From IMG/VR virus record IMGVR_UViG_3300025276_000227, positions 1 to 22,947 of that record: a stretch of 22,947 nt of DNA; one strand, written 5' to 3'. Both the position numbers and the translations under genes were made by a program. The notes below the pieces were generated by a model. It did not search any database. It worked only from the letters and a program-made list of their open reading frames with translations, and was not told the origin of the DNA. How positions within the stretch are numbered: position 1 is the stretch's first letter; each line of letters opens with the position of its first letter. Below, piece by piece: positions 7,707-15,137 of the stretch. This stretch comes from a virus.

Positions 7707-9916
7707 TAAATTCTTCCTGATTTAGTCGTGTAGTAACCTGTCCATTCCGCAGATTGGAATGCACTTGGGTAAGGTGTTTCATTGCTTACTGTAATAGAAA
7801 CCCTGTCATTCTTAGATAACAAAGGAAACTCAAAGTCACCTGATGTTAGAGCTACTGAACCAGTTTTTATGATTCCTAATGGTGGGCCACTAAAGTGGTA
7901 AGTGTGTGAGACACCTTGAGTAAGTGTGGTGACTTTAAACATACCTGTGTTTTGGTAAAGTAACTTAAAGTTGCGTAACTGCAATCTACCAGAGGTGTCT
8001 GTTACCTGACTCCCACCAGCACCTACACTTTTCTTATACTGAGTGGAGAAGGTGTAAGACATGGTATATGGAAAGCCTACAAAGCTTTCACCATCAACAA
8101 CGGTTTTGATTTGGTTAGTAGCTGGTGTAGAGCCTGATTCCAGAGCGTCAAGGAAAACCATCTTTCCTGTTGCTGTTATTTGGGGAGACTCTTGTAACTG
8201 CATCTTTTCAAGAACAATCTTTGAACCGCGCTGCATTACCCAAAAGGCTGTTGACTCAATTACAGATAGATTTAATATACGGTTTGCATGTGGAAACTCC
8301 CACTTAGACCATGACATTTGCAATGCCTGACCATCACGTCTTAAATATTTATAGACATAAGCTGTGGGTACAGTATGAACACCATCAGTCAGTACAAATA
8401 AAATATCTTCATTAGTGTTGGACACTAAAGCGGTTGCCTTACCTTTTATATAACGAGGTACATTGAGGGTCGCATCAATAGCAGTATTACTTGAAGTATC
8501 TGCCTGTACGAAGAACTCACGAACCCCTGCAAAATTCTCTCTGTTAGTGGCGAAGTAAACATACTCACCAGCACCAACTGGCCCTGCTTGTAAAGATGAT
8601 TCATATTCAGTTGTCTGATTTATTGACACAGTTTCTGGAGTAAGTGAATCACCAGCACTCAACATAAACTGAGTCTGGTCAGAGAACAAAAGAAGTGTCT
8701 CGTTAAAGGGTATAGCGTGTCTAAGTATGGACACTTTCGTGTGACTTACTGCTACATCTATAGGGTCAGTTGCTAGAACAGTTGTTATGGTTTCGGGGTA
8801 GAAATGAAAGTATTGCCCTGAACGGCTAAAGATAACATTTTCATCTGCTATCACACCTAGACGGTTACGATGAAAGAATATATCGTTGAGCTTCTTTCCT
8901 ACAAAGGAAGGGTCACTTGCTGATATGGCATCACCTACAGAGCGGCTAACCCAAGCGTTAGGAGAGAACGTAAATGTGCCGTTAGCATTTCTCACAAGCT
9001 TCCACGGCATGGTAGCCGCATTTAATGTGGAGTCTGCTCCCTCTGCTATGGACTCTTTCCAGACACCTTGGGCGGTATCACCAGCTTCATATTCAACGTA
9101 GTAATTATCAGCCTCAGAATTTTCCTCACCTATGACCTTCATCTTTGAACCGTTGAATGCGCGTCTTGGTAAATCAGAGAATCGTTGTACTGAACCTTTG
9201 GAACCAATTAAGGCAGCGTTACCGAAGGAATCCTCAGTACGCAAGGTAAAGTCATTACCATCTGTTCTCTGTATTCGTATCGCAGAGCCATTCCGTGTGA
9301 TGGTATATACAGAGCCTAATCCACTAATTAACTGGCTAGTCAATTGTGTGGCAATGTTGTTGGTCTTTAGGTCAGCCTTGTTTGTAGCACTTGTGGTGTA
9401 TATAGCGCGCTGTGTGTTGTCTATAAATACTCTATAGTCTTGCGCGTAGTTACCTTGCTTGACATGAACAATGGCTTCAGGATGGGCTAATGTTGACGTG
9501 CTTGCTGTTACAGTGGTGGTTATTGATTTATTTAAAATGAAAGTAAAGTCAGCAACAGTTACAGACTTAAAATCTTTAAAGGGGTTACCTGAAGATAGGT
9601 AAGCATAGCCAGAGGGCGTACTTACAGTATATTCAGTACCATCAAAACCAAACACTTTTAAAGATGAGTTGTCTGCTATTACAATGTAACGCTCAGTGAC
9701 ATCACGATTAATAGTGTGAATAAAGAAATTACCATTGGCTGCGGCATTGGACACTAAAGTAGCTAGATGCTGCGAAGGAGGTCGTTTGCGTAAACCACTG
9801 ATAATAGAACTAAAGGCATTGACCTGTTCTTCTGCTTGAGAATTCAAACGGACACTAGGGGCTTGCTGTGATACCCCGTTAGCGAGGTTTGGTATTGAGC
9901 TACTTACAAGTGCCAT
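7706..9916 (-). CDS. Tail tubular protein B, T7 gp12-like (736 aa)
   Basis: The N-terminus (MALVSSSIPNLANGVSQQAP, then RLNSQAEEQVNAFSSIISGLRKRP) is the standard signature of podovirus nozzle proteins. The rest is a long beta-rich protein. The segment KKLNDIFFHRNRLGVIADENVIFSRSG is also characteristic (FHRNRL with ISRSG-like ending). The length is 736 aa against 794 for T7 gp12. Six copies form the tail nozzle below the gp11 adaptor and bind the fibres. ATG 9916 has GAGG 6 nt upstream, and that site overlaps the end of the gp11-like gene. No truncation is seen. Confidence 0.95.
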   Translation of the reverse strand: MALVSSSIPNLANGVSQQAPSVRLNSQAEEQVNAFSSIISGLRKRPPSQHLATLVSNAAANGNFFIHTINRDVTERYIVIADNSSLKVFGFDGTEYTVSTPSGYAYLSSGNPFKDFKSVTVADFTFILNKSITTTVTASTSTLAHPEAIVHVKQGNYAQDYRVFIDNTQRAIYTTSATNKADLKTNNIATQLTSQLISGLGSVYTITRNGSAIRIQRTDGNDFTLRTEDSFGNAALIGSKGSVQRFSDLPRRAFNGSKMKVIGEENSEADNYYVEYEAGDTAQGVWKESIAEGADSTLNAATMPWKLVRNANGTFTFSPNAWVSRSVGDAISASDPSFVGKKLNDIFFHRNRLGVIADENVIFSRSGQYFHFYPETITTVLATDPIDVAVSHTKVSILRHAIPFNETLLLFSDQTQFMLSAGDSLTPETVSINQTTEYESSLQAGPVGAGEYVYFATNRENFAGVREFFVQADTSSNTAIDATLNVPRYIKGKATALVSNTNEDILFVLTDGVHTVPTAYVYKYLRRDGQALQMSWSKWEFPHANRILNLSVIESTAFWVMQRGSKIVLEKMQLQESPQITATGKMVFLDALESGSTPATNQIKTVVDGESFVGFPYTMSYTFSTQYKKSVGAGGSQVTDTSGRLQLRNFKLLYQNTGMFKVTTLTQGVSHTYHFSGPPLGIIKTGSVALTSGDFEFPLLSKNDRVSITVSNETPYPSAFQSAEWTGYYTTKSGRI

Positions 9917-9919
9917 GTG

Positions 9920-10498
9920 TTACCTCGAAATAATTCGGTAAACGTCTTGGTTACCAGTTAGGATATTGTAGTCAGCATTCTGGGACTCAATAAGACGGAG
10001 GCTTGTGAGAGCTTGATACTCGTCTTCACGGTTCATTTGGTGTAATGAGTCAGAGCCTAGTAATCGGTCTTGTAGAATTCTTGATGCTTTAAGTGTTATG
10101 TAGTTACGTGCTGCCTCTGGAATTTCATCAAAGGCCAATAATAGAATTAGGTCACATTTCACAGTTTCAGTGAATGTATATGTATGGTTTTTACGGTCAT
10201 ACGCCCGTGAACCACGCTGTACTAAGTCATGTTTGCTAGACACTTCAGAAGAATCTACTGACATTAAGTTAATAGGTAATGGTAGGTTGTTATCTATATC
10301 AGGAACTAGAGGATAGTCATATTCAGTATTGAAGAACCAGCCTTCAACTTGAACTCCACGGTTAACACTCTGTAGGACAGAAAGTGCAGCTAGGGCATCT
10401 ACTGAAGTCATGTTTACCAAGGTGTTCACTGGTGCTTCACCAATAGTATTGAGCATGGTGTTGACTGCCTCAAGCTCACTTGTAGGTGTTAGGGACAT
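9920..10498 (-). CDS. Tail tubular protein A (adaptor), T7 gp11-like (192 aa)
   Basis: The size (192 aa against 196 in T7) and N-terminus (SELEAVNTMLNTIGEAPVNT) are typical of the gp11 adaptor family, as are the internal W-rich segment (VQVEGWFFNTEYDYPL) and the C-terminal helical part (FDEIPEAARNYITLKASRI). Twelve copies join the portal to the gp12 nozzle. AAGGA lies 9 nt upstream of ATG 10498. This is the first gene after the capsid terminator, so its transcription depends on read-through or on a promoter I cannot identify. Confidence 0.93.
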   Translation of the reverse strand: MSLTPTSELEAVNTMLNTIGEAPVNTLVNMTSVDALAALSVLQSVNRGVQVEGWFFNTEYDYPLVPDIDNNLPLPINLMSVDSSEVSSKHDLVQRGSRAYDRKNHTYTFTETVKCDLILLLAFDEIPEAARNYITLKASRILQDRLLGSDSLHQMNREDEYQALTSLRLIESQNADYNILTGNQDVYRIISR

Positions 10499-10520
10499 AG
10501 TAGTGAATCCTTAAAAGAGG

Positions 10521-10546
10521 AAAAAAAGGGGAACCGAAGTTCCCCT
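10521..10546 (-). terminator. Rho-independent terminator after the capsid gene
   Basis: On the minus strand an 8-bp stem AGGGGAAC/GTTCCCCT closes a TTCG loop, giving the very stable C(UUCG)G form. A run of six or more T follows. It lies 33 nt after the capsid stop and 23 nt before the gp11-like start. This matches the location of the T7 late terminator just after gene 10, which lets capsid mRNA exceed that of downstream tail genes. Confidence 0.9.
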
Positions 10547-10550
10547 ATAG

Positions 10551-10569
10551 TGTTTCTAAATAAGAAACA
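10551..10569 (-). other. Second hairpin in the capsid 3' untranslated region
   Basis: A perfect 7-bp stem TGTTTCT/AGAAACA with a 5-nt AT-only loop lies directly upstream of the terminator hairpin, about 10 nt after the capsid stop. It may protect the mRNA 3' end or mark a processing site. Only the structure is seen; its role is inferred. Confidence 0.5.
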
Positions 10570-10578
10570 GATTTATGC

Positions 10579-11511
10579 CTATGGCAATGCTAATTCAATA
10601 GCAGCTTCTGGACGCAAGATACCGTGACCCATTGCATATTTAGCAACGAATAAGGTTCCTTGGCGACGAATGTCGTACTCAGACTCAAGGCCCAAGTCCA
10701 TTAGCTTAACTGTAGCGACTGCTGACTTGTGGAATACCACAGCCTTAGTCTTAGAGAAGTCAGCATGGTAAGTGTTGCTCTCACCTGTAACTGCTGATTG
10801 GTTGCCGGTAGGTAAGTGGTTAGACTTAACAATGGTAATACCAGCTACGCGCAATACTTTACCGTCTGCATATGCACCAGCACCGCCCCAATCTTTGTTT
10901 AAGACAGTGGTGTCTTGTGCAAGCTTGTAGTAGATAGCTGGAGATACAACTGCATAACGCTCGTCTTCTGGAATGTCATCAGCGTCCATAGACTCAGCAG
11001 AATCAAACAAAGCTGCTACGATGTTTGCAGAGGTAGTGAAGTTAGCCTTAGTGATTACAGTACCAGCGTTACCGCCAGTAATAGTTGTAGCACTACGAGC
11101 AGCTTGAACGATTACGCGCAAGATGTTCTTGTCGTAGGTGTTTGCCAATACGTTACCTAACTCTTTGGTATAGGTAGAACGTACATCATAGTGATTTTTA
11201 GCTTCATCAACATTCGCAATGAAAGCTGGTGCAATCAACAAATCGTCAACAGAGATAATACGTTCTGCTGCCTTGATTGAACCACCTAAGATTTCTGTAC
11301 CAACAGCGTGGTAAGAAGCAGTCGCAGTGCCCATAACTGGGAATGATGCAGACTTGCCATTAGTGATTGTGCGAACAGAATGCATTGCTGCCATTACGTT
11401 CTTTTCTTCAAATTGTGTGATTACTTCGCCAGCGAAAAGCTTTAGAAATAGTGCATCAGTTGCGTTAGCACCATTGATTTGGCCTAACCGTGAAACAGTT
11501 GCGTTACTCAT
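10579..11511 (-). CDS. Major capsid protein, T7 gp10-like (310 aa)
   Basis: The start SNATVSRLGQINGANATDAL, then LFLKLFAGEVITQFEEKNV, is the classic T7-type capsid N-terminus, followed by the HK97-fold pattern (SASFPVMGTATASYHAVGTE; IISVDDLLIAPAFIANVDEA). The length is 310 aa against 345 for T7 gp10A. The gene sits between scaffold and tail adaptor and is followed at once by a terminator. ATG 11511 has AAGGA with 8-nt spacing. I see no slippery site that would give a gp10B-like frameshift product. The long upstream leader (143 nt) is unique in this window and suggests separate control of this highly made protein. Confidence 0.95.
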   Translation of the reverse strand: MSNATVSRLGQINGANATDALFLKLFAGEVITQFEEKNVMAAMHSVRTITNGKSASFPVMGTATASYHAVGTEILGGSIKAAERIISVDDLLIAPAFIANVDEAKNHYDVRSTYTKELGNVLANTYDKNILRVIVQAARSATTITGGNAGTVITKANFTTSANIVAALFDSAESMDADDIPEDERYAVVSPAIYYKLAQDTTVLNKDWGGAGAYADGKVLRVAGITIVKSNHLPTGNQSAVTGESNTYHADFSKTKAVVFHKSAVATVKLMDLGLESEYDIRRQGTLFVAKYAMGHGILRPEAAIELALP

Positions 11512-11512
11512 T

Positions 11513-11587
11513 TTAATAGTCCTTAGAAGGGAATTGAAGTTTCAAGTTATGTTCTCTTGAGGCTTCGGCATCTTCCGTGACTTCCAC
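11513..11587 (-). CDS. Possible 24-aa leader ORF before the capsid gene
   Basis: In the scaffold-capsid spacer, GTG 11587 is preceded by GAGGG with about 8-nt spacing. It opens a frame of 24 codons (VEVTEDAEASREHNLKLQFP, then SKDY) that ends in TAA two bases before the capsid ATG. The same frame stays open upstream to 11626 with no ATG. The composition looks protein-like, and the end position would suit translational coupling to the capsid gene. It could equally be chance in an untranslated leader. No known function is recognised. Confidence 0.2.
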   Translation of the reverse strand: MEVTEDAEASREHNLKLQFPSKDY

Positions 11588-11591
11588 AGTG

Positions 11592-11610
11592 TTGTCCCTC
11601 GCAAGGGCAA
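11592..11610 (-). promoter_or_regulatory. Hairpin in the capsid leader covering a ribosome-binding-like GAGGG
   Basis: The minus strand reads TTGCCCT-TGCG-AGGGACAA. CCCT pairs with AGGG, and TTG with CAA, with one bulged A. The right arm contains the GAGGG that would serve GTG 11587, so pairing could mask it. The spacer 11512-11654 has no other clear element. I saw no convincing -35/-10 pair in it. Confidence 0.3.
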
Positions 11611-11654
11611 TGTATTTGTCAGTGGTTTAGCTTTGAGCTTTTTAAGAGTGGGTC

Positions 11655-12446
11655 TTAGATAACGCTGGAACGCGCTAACTTTGCTTCGACTGTCTTGCGA
11701 TATGCAGGGTCAGTCTTGTATTTAGGGTCGCGCATAGCTGCTGTAATTTGTGCCACGCTCTCAAATTTACTTCCTACATTTGCAGGGGTGTCACCAGAGA
11801 GTAAGGAAGGGTTACTTCCAGTGTCTGATTGGTATTGAGCGTTTAGGCCGCGAACAGCTAATTGGATTTGATTTTGGTCTGCTGAACCCATGACGTTATT
11901 GTACGAATCAATCTCAGAACTGCTAAGATTGTTAGTCGCCCAAGACATCATAGAGCCATAATTTTCTTCACCACCTACCGTACTGAACATCTCAGTTCGT
12001 ATACTTGTGGCTAATGCTTCTTGCCCAGCAATGTATGAATCTACTACATCACGGGGAATGCCTGACTTATTGATGGCCTCATAGGTTTCATCAGATAGAG
12101 AGCCATTGCTGCCGTACTCTACTTGCATAGCATCAAAGTCTAGCCCTGCATTAGTGGCAACCTCTTTAGCATCATCTTTGCTAGGTATTTCAGTTGGTGT
12201 TTCTTCAGCCGTAGCTTCTTCTTTACCACCTGACATTTTCTTTTCAAGGGCAGCATAAGACTTAGCCATATCTTCTGGGGTCTTAAACTTCTCTGGTAAC
12301 CACTCAGGCCGTTCAGCACCTTCATCAGGTGCATCTTGGTTGTCTGGGGTCTGGGGGGAATCACCGTTAGCTTTAGCTACCATCGCATCAACGTGCGCTT
12401 GGTCATCTTTTTCATCGCCTTGGGCAATCGTTACAGAATCTACCAT
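11655..12446 (-). CDS. Scaffolding (capsid assembly) protein, T7 gp9-like (263 aa)
   Basis: This acidic, low-complexity, helical protein lies between portal and capsid, the place of T7 gp9 (about 300 aa), which guides procapsid assembly and then leaves the shell. Two segments typical of the family are visible: RPEWLPEKFKTPEDMAKSYA near residues 46-65, and a basic C-terminal capsid-binding part, ITAAMRDPKYKTDPAYRKTV, near residues 235-255. There is an acidic Glu/Asp/Thr stretch in between. The start codon shares a base with the portal stop (TAATG) and has no strong ribosome site, so translation probably depends on coupling. Confidence 0.88.
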   Translation of the reverse strand: MVDSVTIAQGDEKDDQAHVDAMVAKANGDSPQTPDNQDAPDEGAERPEWLPEKFKTPEDMAKSYAALEKKMSGGKEEATAEETPTEIPSKDDAKEVATNAGLDFDAMQVEYGSNGSLSDETYEAINKSGIPRDVVDSYIAGQEALATSIRTEMFSTVGGEENYGSMMSWATNNLSSSEIDSYNNVMGSADQNQIQLAVRGLNAQYQSDTGSNPSLLSGDTPANVGSKFESVAQITAAMRDPKYKTDPAYRKTVEAKLARSSVI

Positions 12447-13981
12447 TATGTTTGCTCATTTCCTTGTTGTGCTGTCATCTGCTCTTTCATAGCATCAAAG
12501 GCTTGAGGTGCTAACTGTTGTCCAGTTTGCATAGCCATTGCTTGCTGTTCTTCTTGTTGCATCTGTTCGTCAGATTTAATCAAGCCATCCATGTCCATGC
12601 CTAGTGAAGTACCTACGCGAGTGATGTAATCACCTACGTTCATGTACTTTTGAATTGCTTCTGGGCCTAGCGGTTGAAGATGGTCGAGCATTGCAGCTAA
12701 TTTATTTAAGTCATGTCCACGGCCTAAAGCCTCAAGTCCAGTGACGATTGTTGGAGATACCACACCCTTTGGCAATTGCGGAACTTTCTTCTGCTTTTGC
12801 ATTTGCATTAAGAGGCGGTTAACTAAGGGGAGTTGGAATTCCTGGCTCAAGATAGAATAGATACCGCCAAGGGCATCCTCTAGTTCTGAGGCCATGTAAC
12901 GAATCTCTTCTGCTGTTACACGTTCAGCATTTCGCTGTACTGAGGAATTCATTAAGAACGCATAAGATAATCGTTCTTTAATTTCTTGTGCTGTTTGGAA
13001 AGCTATCTGCATATCTCCAGACTTCTGGACTTGCAGGGTAGTAACATCGTTAGCATCACCTTCACGTATAGCACCGTTAGGGGCTTCCGCAAGTACACGC
13101 GCACGGGTTGTTCCATTAGGTCTTACTAGAAATAAAACCTTTGCAGATGCTGCCGCAGCTTCAACAATAGCTTGTGTTAAAGTCTCAAGAGAACGGAGGT
13201 CACCTTGGTATTCTTCCACGTATCCACGTCCGTAGGACTCGCCATCAATGCGGCTTAGTCTTAGGGGGATGTATGGAGACTTGTCCAAGGGGAAAGTTCC
13301 TGTCGCTTCTGGAACAGGTATTCCTGAAACTTCTTGTGAAACATTCCATGTGCCATCTCTACGAACAACGTGTGTAAATAGAGATACAGGCTCGTCTTCA
13401 GCAGTGTCTTCTGTATCAGCAGCTTCTAGTAATTCTCTTATATCTTCAGGTAAAGCACTAGGGGAAACATCTTCCTTAGTGATTATCTCTAAAGGGTTAC
13501 CCATTGGGTCGCGCTTCAGGACATACCTGTCTAAGTGAAACACTCTCATACCACCTTTATCGGGTTGGAAGAGTAGTACGTTACCAGCAACTAACAAATG
13601 TTTAATAGCTTCAAATGCTGCAATCCGAGTAGAAGATGCTTCAATCTCAGACATTACAGCGCGTTCAATTTTGGAGAGAGCTTCTTCAACTTCTGCTCTT
13701 GCACCTTCCTCTTGCGCTAACTCTTGTAATTTAAAGTCATCCACAGTTAAGCGGAAGAATGGGGAGTTAGGAGGCAGTAAAGCCAGCAACATTTTAGAAG
13801 ATAAGTTGTTGACACCACGCGCACCAATTCCTTGGTACGGGGTGTATAACTTTGAATGTGCTGAATGACCATCTGGAGGAAGTAGACTAGGGATAGTAAG
13901 TTCTGCTGCGTCCCTAGCGCGGTCAAGAAAAGGTTGACGCTCAGACTCCAAACGCTCATAGCGTTGGCGTATAGCTGTCAT
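12446..13981 (-). CDS. Portal (head-tail connector) protein, T7 gp8-like (511 aa)
   Basis: The sequence opens RQRYERLESERQPFLDRARD and continues ELTIPSLLPPDGHSAHSKLY, then GARGVNNLSSKMLLALLPPN, the conserved start of T7-type portals. RVTAEEIRYMASELEDALGG in the second half is another family hallmark (ERVTAEEIR). A Gln/Met-rich tail (EQMQQEEQQAMAMQTGQQLA) ends the protein. The length is 511 aa against 536 in T7. Twelve copies form the DNA entry and exit ring. The start is ATG 13981 with a modest AAGAAG site. The gene directly follows the small gp7.3-like gene, as in T7. Confidence 0.97.
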   Translation of the reverse strand: MTAIRQRYERLESERQPFLDRARDAAELTIPSLLPPDGHSAHSKLYTPYQGIGARGVNNLSSKMLLALLPPNSPFFRLTVDDFKLQELAQEEGARAEVEEALSKIERAVMSEIEASSTRIAAFEAIKHLLVAGNVLLFQPDKGGMRVFHLDRYVLKRDPMGNPLEIITKEDVSPSALPEDIRELLEAADTEDTAEDEPVSLFTHVVRRDGTWNVSQEVSGIPVPEATGTFPLDKSPYIPLRLSRIDGESYGRGYVEEYQGDLRSLETLTQAIVEAAAASAKVLFLVRPNGTTRARVLAEAPNGAIREGDANDVTTLQVQKSGDMQIAFQTAQEIKERLSYAFLMNSSVQRNAERVTAEEIRYMASELEDALGGIYSILSQEFQLPLVNRLLMQMQKQKKVPQLPKGVVSPTIVTGLEALGRGHDLNKLAAMLDHLQPLGPEAIQKYMNVGDYITRVGTSLGMDMDGLIKSDEQMQQEEQQAMAMQTGQQLAPQAFDAMKEQMTAQQGNEQT

Positions 13982-13987
13982 ATATAT

Positions 13988-14212
13988 TTACTTCTTTGGA
14001 ATGTTAATGCCAGTAGCTGAAGTGCCACCTACTTGAGGAGAAATACGCAATGCAGATGTACCTTTCTTCTTCTTGTTGGTTTGTGAACGCTTGTTGTCCA
14101 CATCACCATTCTCACCAATACGCGGAGCCGTTGGTGCAAGGTCTGCTGGTGGTGGAGTTGGTGGTGGTGGTGGGGGTGCTGGTGCTGGTGTAGAGGAGCC
14201 GCCAAAACACAT
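13988..14212 (-). CDS. Small proline-rich virion protein, T7 gp7.3-like (74 aa)
   Basis: Residues 1-30 (MCFGGSSTPAPAPPPPPPTP, then PPADLAP) form a Cys/Gly start and a poly-Pro arm. Residues 40-52 are strongly basic (KRSQTNKKKKG). The C-terminus (TSALRISPQVGGTSATGINI) resembles the end of T7 gp7.3 as I recall it (SLSVARSSGGGINI), and both genes lie immediately before the portal gene. T7 gp7.3 is a small virion protein involved in tail assembly and adsorption. GGAGA lies 7 nt before ATG 14212. The link to gp7.3 rests on position, the basic region and the terminal motif; the poly-Pro arm is a feature of this phage type. Confidence 0.65.
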   Translation of the reverse strand: MCFGGSSTPAPAPPPPPPTPPPADLAPTAPRIGENGDVDNKRSQTNKKKKGTSALRISPQVGGTSATGINIPKK

Positions 14213-14214
14213 AT

Positions 14215-14403
14215 TTAATTCTCCGAGTTTGGGTTTAGTTGGTTGTTATTAACCAATTCTAAAAAATTTATTACCCTATAAATACCTTTCCATTCCTGAG
14301 TCATTTCAGGATTGAAGGTTAATATCTCTGGGTTGAGAGGGAATAACTTTTTGAGTGCCTCCACAACCTCAGTTGAGACAGGGGGCCAGTTGTCAATATC
14401 CAT
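14215..14403 (-). CDS. Small conserved phage protein, unknown function (62 aa)
   Basis: The product begins MDIDNWPPVSTEVVEALKKL and continues FPLNPEI. A start of the form WPPVS..LVEALE..FP is, as I recall, common in small proteins upstream of the portal gene in marine podoviruses. It is predicted mostly helical, with no membrane segment and an Asn-rich end (NNNQLNPNSEN). ATG 14403 is served by AAGGA with 6-nt spacing. Its stop lies two bases before the next start, in a run from PhoH to the portal. No function is known to me. Confidence 0.7.
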   Translation of the reverse strand: MDIDNWPPVSTEVVEALKKLFPLNPEILTFNPEMTQEWKGIYRVINFLELVNNNQLNPNSEN

Positions 14404-14430
14404 TGAGAGTCCTTATAGTGCGACAGTTGG

Positions 14431-15132
14431 TTACATTTCATGTTTGTCAAACGCTTCAATCCACATTTTGCATTCTTTACTGCGAACTACGTCTTGAATA
14501 CCAAATTCAATAACAGGTACAGGTAGATTAAATCGTTGTGCAAGGTCGATGATGGTTGACAAACCACTTGTTGTCTTGATGTCAGACTGCTTAATGTCAC
14601 CATTAATTACGATGCGACAGTTCTCACCAATTCTGGTGGTGAACATCTTCATCTCTTCTGGTGTTGTGTTCTGGGCTTCATCCATTATTACGAATGCATC
14701 ACTAAATGATGAGCCACGCATGGTTTCAAACGGAGCAACAATAATTGCACCACGTCTGATAGCGTTCTCATACGCGCCACCCATGCAGTTCTTTAGAACT
14801 TCTACTACAGGAGTAGTCCACGGGGCCATCTTCTCTTCTAATGTGCCGGGAAATGAACCCAGTGAACGAGAGGATGGGACGTTAGGACGGGTAAGAATTA
14901 TCTTATCAATAGTTCCTTGCATGTATAAGTGCGCTGCCATAGTGCTGGCAATGTAAGTCTTACCTGTACCAGCGCAGCCTAGACTTATGGTCTGGGTAAA
15001 ACTATTAATAGCTTCTATATAACGCGCTTGCATAATTGTCTTGGGTTGGAGTGCAGTCTTTGGAGTTCGTTCTTCCATAAACTTTTCCTTTATTTCCCTC
15101 TTAGGTTTTTGCTTACGCTCTTGCCTAGACAT
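14431..15132 (-). CDS. phoH: PhoH-like ATPase (233 aa)
   Basis: Walker A is GCAGTGKT at about residues 52-59, and the Walker B-type VIMDEAQN is at about 148-155. Both belong to the PhoH/helicase superfamily 1-like fold. The conserved segments TRPNVPSS, GTLEEKMAPW and NGDIKQSD are typical of phage PhoH. The N-terminal 25 residues are strongly basic. The role in phages is unclear; RNA-related ATPase activity and phosphate-stress links are both proposed. I chose ATG 15132, just past the nrdB stop and preceded by GGGGATGG at about 8 nt, over the in-frame ATGs at 15150 and 15144, which lack a ribosome site. PhoH next to RNR and ThyX is a frequent marine phage set. Confidence 0.93.
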   Translation of the reverse strand: MSRQERKQKPKREIKEKFMEERTPKTALQPKTIMQARYIEAINSFTQTISLGCAGTGKTYIASTMAAHLYMQGTIDKIILTRPNVPSSRSLGSFPGTLEEKMAPWTTPVVEVLKNCMGGAYENAIRRGAIIVAPFETMRGSSFSDAFVIMDEAQNTTPEEMKMFTTRIGENCRIVINGDIKQSDIKTTSGLSTIIDLAQRFNLPVPVIEFGIQDVVRSKECKMWIEAFDKHEM

Positions 15133-15137
15133 ATTAT

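Noticed and set aside
10535-10560. CACTATAGGG on the minus strand, identical to the core of the T7 RNA polymerase promoter.
   Set aside because: The upstream half matches poorly, no T7-type RNA polymerase is visible, and the G run forms the stem of the terminator, so a transcript starting there would stop at once. Similar CACTATAAGG strings occur at 14411-14420, where they contain a ribosome site, and inside nrdA.
11640-11660. CTCTTAAAAAGC just after the scaffold stop, considered as a ribosomal frameshift site.
   Set aside because: It lies after the stop codon in frame and does not fit the X-XXY-YYZ slippery pattern, so it cannot extend the scaffold protein by frameshifting.
12140-12364. A 74-codon minus-strand frame inside the scaffold gene.
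   Set aside because: It is a low-complexity Lys/Leu/Pro-rich shadow of the acidic scaffold codons and has no ribosome site.
14549-14956. A 135-codon plus-strand frame opposite phoH.
   Set aside because: The minus-strand PhoH has complete ATPase motifs; the plus-strand product shows no domain, and no other gene in the window is on the plus strand.
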